This document shows positions 61,335-64,000 of a stretch of DNA of 64,000 nt, in pieces. A program made the translations under genes and the position numbers. This DNA is from Labia minor. Taxonomy: Eukaryota > Arthropoda > Insecta > Dermaptera > Spongiphoridae. The number at the start of each line of letters is the position of its first letter. Within the stretch, counting starts at the first letter, position 1. The DNA is taken from contig OY720348.1 of assembly GCA_963082975.1 (NCBI GenBank), positions 65,125,719 through 65,189,718 on the forward strand, in the 5' to 3' direction. Below the pieces are notes generated by a model. That model made no database searches. It saw nothing but the letters and a program-made list of their open reading frames with translations, and had not been told where the DNA came from.

Positions 61335-61785
61335 TTTGGCTCTCGAAAGTTCTTGGCCGCAGCAACCACACTTCTCCAAGTATCCTTATTCTGAGCCACA
61401 ACCCTCCAATCCCTACCCTCTCCCATCTCTCTCACGTCCCTTCCTACATTATCCACCCACCGCGTCCTTGGTCTTCCAAGCGGGCTCCCCCCCCACAATA
61501 TATTTTTCGTCATTCTTTCCTTCCCAATTCTAGTCACGTACCCTGCCCACCGCAGCCTTCTCGATTTTATAATTCTAACTATATCTGGAGATGCATAGAG
61601 GTCATGCAATTCCTCGTTATGCACTTCGCCATTCCCCGGTGACCTCATCTTTCTTTGGCCCATAAATGCTTCGCAGAATCCTATTCTCAAATACTCTAAA
61701 TCTTTTCTCGTCTCCTAAAGTCATAGACCATGCCTCACACCCATATAATACAACCGGTAAAATAATTGTTTTAACTAAATTTTAT
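61328..61785 (-). pseudogene. RTE-like non-LTR retrotransposon, 3' end of the reverse-transcriptase ORF
   Basis: The minus strand encodes NLVKTIILPVVLYGCEAW, FENRILRSIYGPKKDE and then, after a one-base frameshift near 61627, HNEELHDLYASPDIVR, RRLRWAGYVTR, GRPRTRWVDNV and WRSVVAAAKNF. This is the C-terminal tail of the widespread 'endonuclease-reverse transcriptase' (RTE-type) proteins. The 5' part is lost at about 61785. The frame ends in a TAG supplied by the (GATA)n tail at 61309-61334, a short 3' end typical of RTE elements. It sits upstream of the first ABCG exon in the window. Confidence 0.82.
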
Positions 61786-62068
61786 ATAAGTATATATATA
61801 TATAACAACATTTTCGCTTAGATAATTTCATAAATAAACACAAATAAAAAATTCAAAAAGTTGGCATATTTCCAAAAGTATATAATAAATATAGAAAATT
61901 TTATATGAAACAATCTATAGCGAATTTTATTCTACAAATTTCATCTTTTATATATATATGTAAAAAATTTCGTCAAACTTTAAATAAACAAGATAAATAG
62001 TATTAAAAATGAAAAATCGCCATATTTCTTAAAATATTAAAAATAAAAATTATTTGAATCAATCTATA

Positions 62069-62443
62069 GAGCATAGGTTCTTAAACTTATGTACTCCACG
62101 GACCCCCACTTGAAAAAATTTTTTTTGACGGACCCCCATCACAACTTTAGGTACTTTACGTCATTTTATTAATTAATTTCTGGCTTACGATCTCATAAGG
62201 ACAAGGATATATGATGAATATTTCTAACAGTGATTGGTGAATAACGATTTTTTTGCATATTGTAGAACACATTTTATTAGAAGAAAGAAAATACAAACAT
62301 TGTCATAGCAACAAATCTCACAAATTATAATGGGTACTTACATTAAATTCATATAAATATTTTATAATTTTTTTCAGAAAATATTAAATAAGAAATATTT
62401 TAAAAAATAACTGCATCTATCTCATTAAATATAACTTACATAT
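62069..62443 (-). mobile_element. hAT element terminal region and 3' untranslated part
   Basis: It begins with a hAT-type end related to CAGNGGTTCTNAAACT (here CATAGGTTCTTAAACTT), followed by two GGACCCCC blocks typical of this hAT subgroup, and runs straight to the transposase stop. The partner end is outside the window, so the target duplication could not be checked. Confidence 0.65.
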
Positions 62444-64000
62444 TTAATGAGATGTATGCAGTTGTTTTCTTGAAACAAGAATCTCAATATCTGGCTTAAT
62501 ATTGGAAACTTTTAATCTAAGATCCGGCTCTACATTTAATTTGTTTCTATATTTAGACTTAATATAAAATAGTACCGAAAAAGCTTGTTCGCATAAATAT
62601 GTTGTGCAGAATGGAATCAAGTGTTGAAGTGCTTTATTTGCAAGCGCAGGATAATCTGACCTGAGAAGTAACCAAAAGTTGCTCAATTCAGTTTTGTTAA
62701 ATTTTAGTTTATAAGTTGTATCACATGATAATTCCACGAGAATATCTTGTTCAGGTGCAGATAAATGTTTAGCATTTGTAATTTCCATATTAAATGGATC
62801 TCTGATCCAGTTATTGCAAGGATCAGGAGTAGAAAAATACTTCCTGAAGTTGCTTTTCAAAGTAATTAAATGTTCAACAAATAATTGACGCGTTTGATTA
62901 AGCAATTTTTCACTGGAGCTTTCTATGAAATCATTGAGAGTTGGAAAAGACTCATATACACCGTTCTGGATGCGTTTCGACCACAAGTCGATTTTTTTAA
63001 TCATTGCTTCTATTTTATCTTCAACTTTAAATATATTTACAACAGTACCTTGCAGGCTCAAATTAAGTTCGTTCAATTTTGTAAAAATATCAGTCAAGTA
63101 AGCCACCTTAGCTAACCAGATAAAATCATTGAAACATTCGGTCAGTTCAAAATGCGCATCTATTAAAAACAATCGTATTTCATCTCGAAGCTCAAAAAGG
63201 CGAATGAGTACTTTCCCGCGGGACAACCAACGTACATCTGTATGTAATAATAAATGTGTATGTTGACTACCCATTTCCTCACACAAAATTTTAAAAACTC
63301 TGGAATTAAGTGGACGAGCCTTAATGAAATTGACAATTTTAACTACTTCGTCTAATGTTCTTTTCAAATCTGGTGACATATTTTTGGCTGCTAATGATTC
63401 TCTGTGAATGCAGCAATGATTCCAAACAACCTGAGGCGCAACATTTTTAATAAGAGCAATCAATCCAGTTCTTGTACCTGACATTGCACGAGCACCATCA
63501 GTGCAAATTCCAACACATTTTGGCCACTCTATTTCATTTTCGGTTATAAAATTATTCAAACTGTTAAATATGTCATTAGCTGTCGTTCGTGAAGGTAGTG
63601 AATCACAAAACAATGCATCTTCTTGTATTTGATTTTCAAACTCATATCTAATGAAAGCTAACAAATTGGCATTATTAGTGACATCAGTACTTTCATCCAA
63701 TTGTAATGAGTAATAGTGACTTTTGCGCACTCTCGATATTAATTCTTCTTTTATATTACATGACATGTCTTCAATCCTATTCTTAACCGTATCATTTGAT
63801 AATGAAATCAAATTTATATCGTTTGCTGCTTTAGTTCCTAACATTATATTTGTAATTACTTTTGTAGCAGGAAGAATTAATTGCTCTGCTATATTATGCG
63901 GCTTTCCTGCTTTAGCAATAAGTAGAGCTACTTCATATGATGCCATTACTGCTTTCTTACTCATACCACCAGATCCCGTCTTTACCATCAATTTCTGACT
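62444..64000 (-). CDS. hAT-superfamily transposase (ZBED5/SCAND3-like), N-terminus cut by window edge
   Basis: The minus-strand frame is open from the window end to the stop at 62444 (518 codons). RNase H-like core: LQLDESTDV (first Asp), CTDGARAMSG (second Asp), then CCIHRESLAAK, TDVRWLSRGKVL, and the C-terminal dimerisation region with LCEQAFSVL (Glu). The run of motifs matches the ZBED5/GTF2IRD2/SCAND3 type of hAT proteins. The BED zinc finger expected at the N-terminus would lie beyond 64000. No stop or frameshift was seen, so the source element may be recent. An in-frame ATG at 63988 is unlikely to be the true start because the homologous frame continues upstream. Confidence 0.9.
   Translation of the reverse strand, partial: SQKLMVKTGSGGMSKKAVMASYEVALLIAKAGKPHNIAEQLILPATKVITNIMLGTKAANDINLISLSNDTVKNRIEDMSCNIKEELISRVRKSHYYSLQLDESTDVTNNANLLAFIRYEFENQIQEDALFCDSLPSRTTANDIFNSLNNFITENEIEWPKCVGICTDGARAMSGTRTGLIALIKNVAPQVVWNHCCIHRESLAAKNMSPDLKRTLDEVVKIVNFIKARPLNSRVFKILCEEMGSQHTHLLLHTDVRWLSRGKVLIRLFELRDEIRLFLIDAHFELTECFNDFIWLAKVAYLTDIFTKLNELNLSLQGTVVNIFKVEDKIEAMIKKIDLWSKRIQNGVYESFPTLNDFIESSSEKLLNQTRQLFVEHLITLKSNFRKYFSTPDPCNNWIRDPFNMEITNAKHLSAPEQDILVELSCDTTYKLKFNKTELSNFWLLLRSDYPALANKALQHLIPFCTTYLCEQAFSVLFYIKSKYRNKLNVEPDLRLKVSNIKPDIEILVSRKQLHTSH

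Overview
This window reads as nuclear DNA of an arthropod, most likely an insect. It is extremely AT-rich, its genes are split by GT-AG introns, and it carries a typical arthropod mix of transposable elements (mariner, hAT, PIF/Harbinger, MULE, RTE, Jockey, a tRNA-derived SINE). The species cannot be named from the sequence. No bacterial-type operon, CRISPR array, rRNA or intact tRNA gene was seen.

Right third (46.2-61.0 kb): the only clear host gene is the 3' part of an ABCG half-transporter on the minus strand. Eight exons join in frame into a 475-residue C-terminal piece with the ABC signature, Walker B, H-loop, all six membrane segments and the natural stop. The Walker A exons lie beyond 64 kb or were not found. 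Its introns total about 13 kb and are full of transposon debris: mariner remnants, an RTE tail, HINE-like repeats, a SINE and foldback elements. From 62.07 kb to the edge is a hAT element whose transposase frame is open for 518 codons and leaves the window.

Left two thirds (0-46 kb): mostly repeats. One uninterrupted gene, a four-exon HARBI1-like (PIF/Harbinger) transposase of 367 residues, lies at 10.4-12.6 kb with a Jockey fragment in its first intron. The third acidic residue of its DDE triad appears to be Gln. Around it are two high-copy microsatellite-bearing families (called HINE1 and HINE2 here) with DINE-1/Helentron-like architecture, a family with roughly 500-bp inverted arms, long direct duplications (1.4-2.3 vs 7.7-8.5 kb; 5.0-6.2 vs 37.6-38.7 kb; 28.9-31.7 vs 33.0-34.9 kb), several hAT MITEs with 8-bp target duplications, and a C2H2 zinc-finger pseudogene.

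Most notable: a nested element at 39.25-42.85 kb (hAT-like ends with a perfect 8-bp target duplication, enclosing a MULE-like element, itself enclosing a HINE1 copy); a perfect 109-bp inverted repeat related to other foldbacks; a mariner converted into a foldback; and natural empty sites, provided by duplicated segments, that define insertion boundaries.
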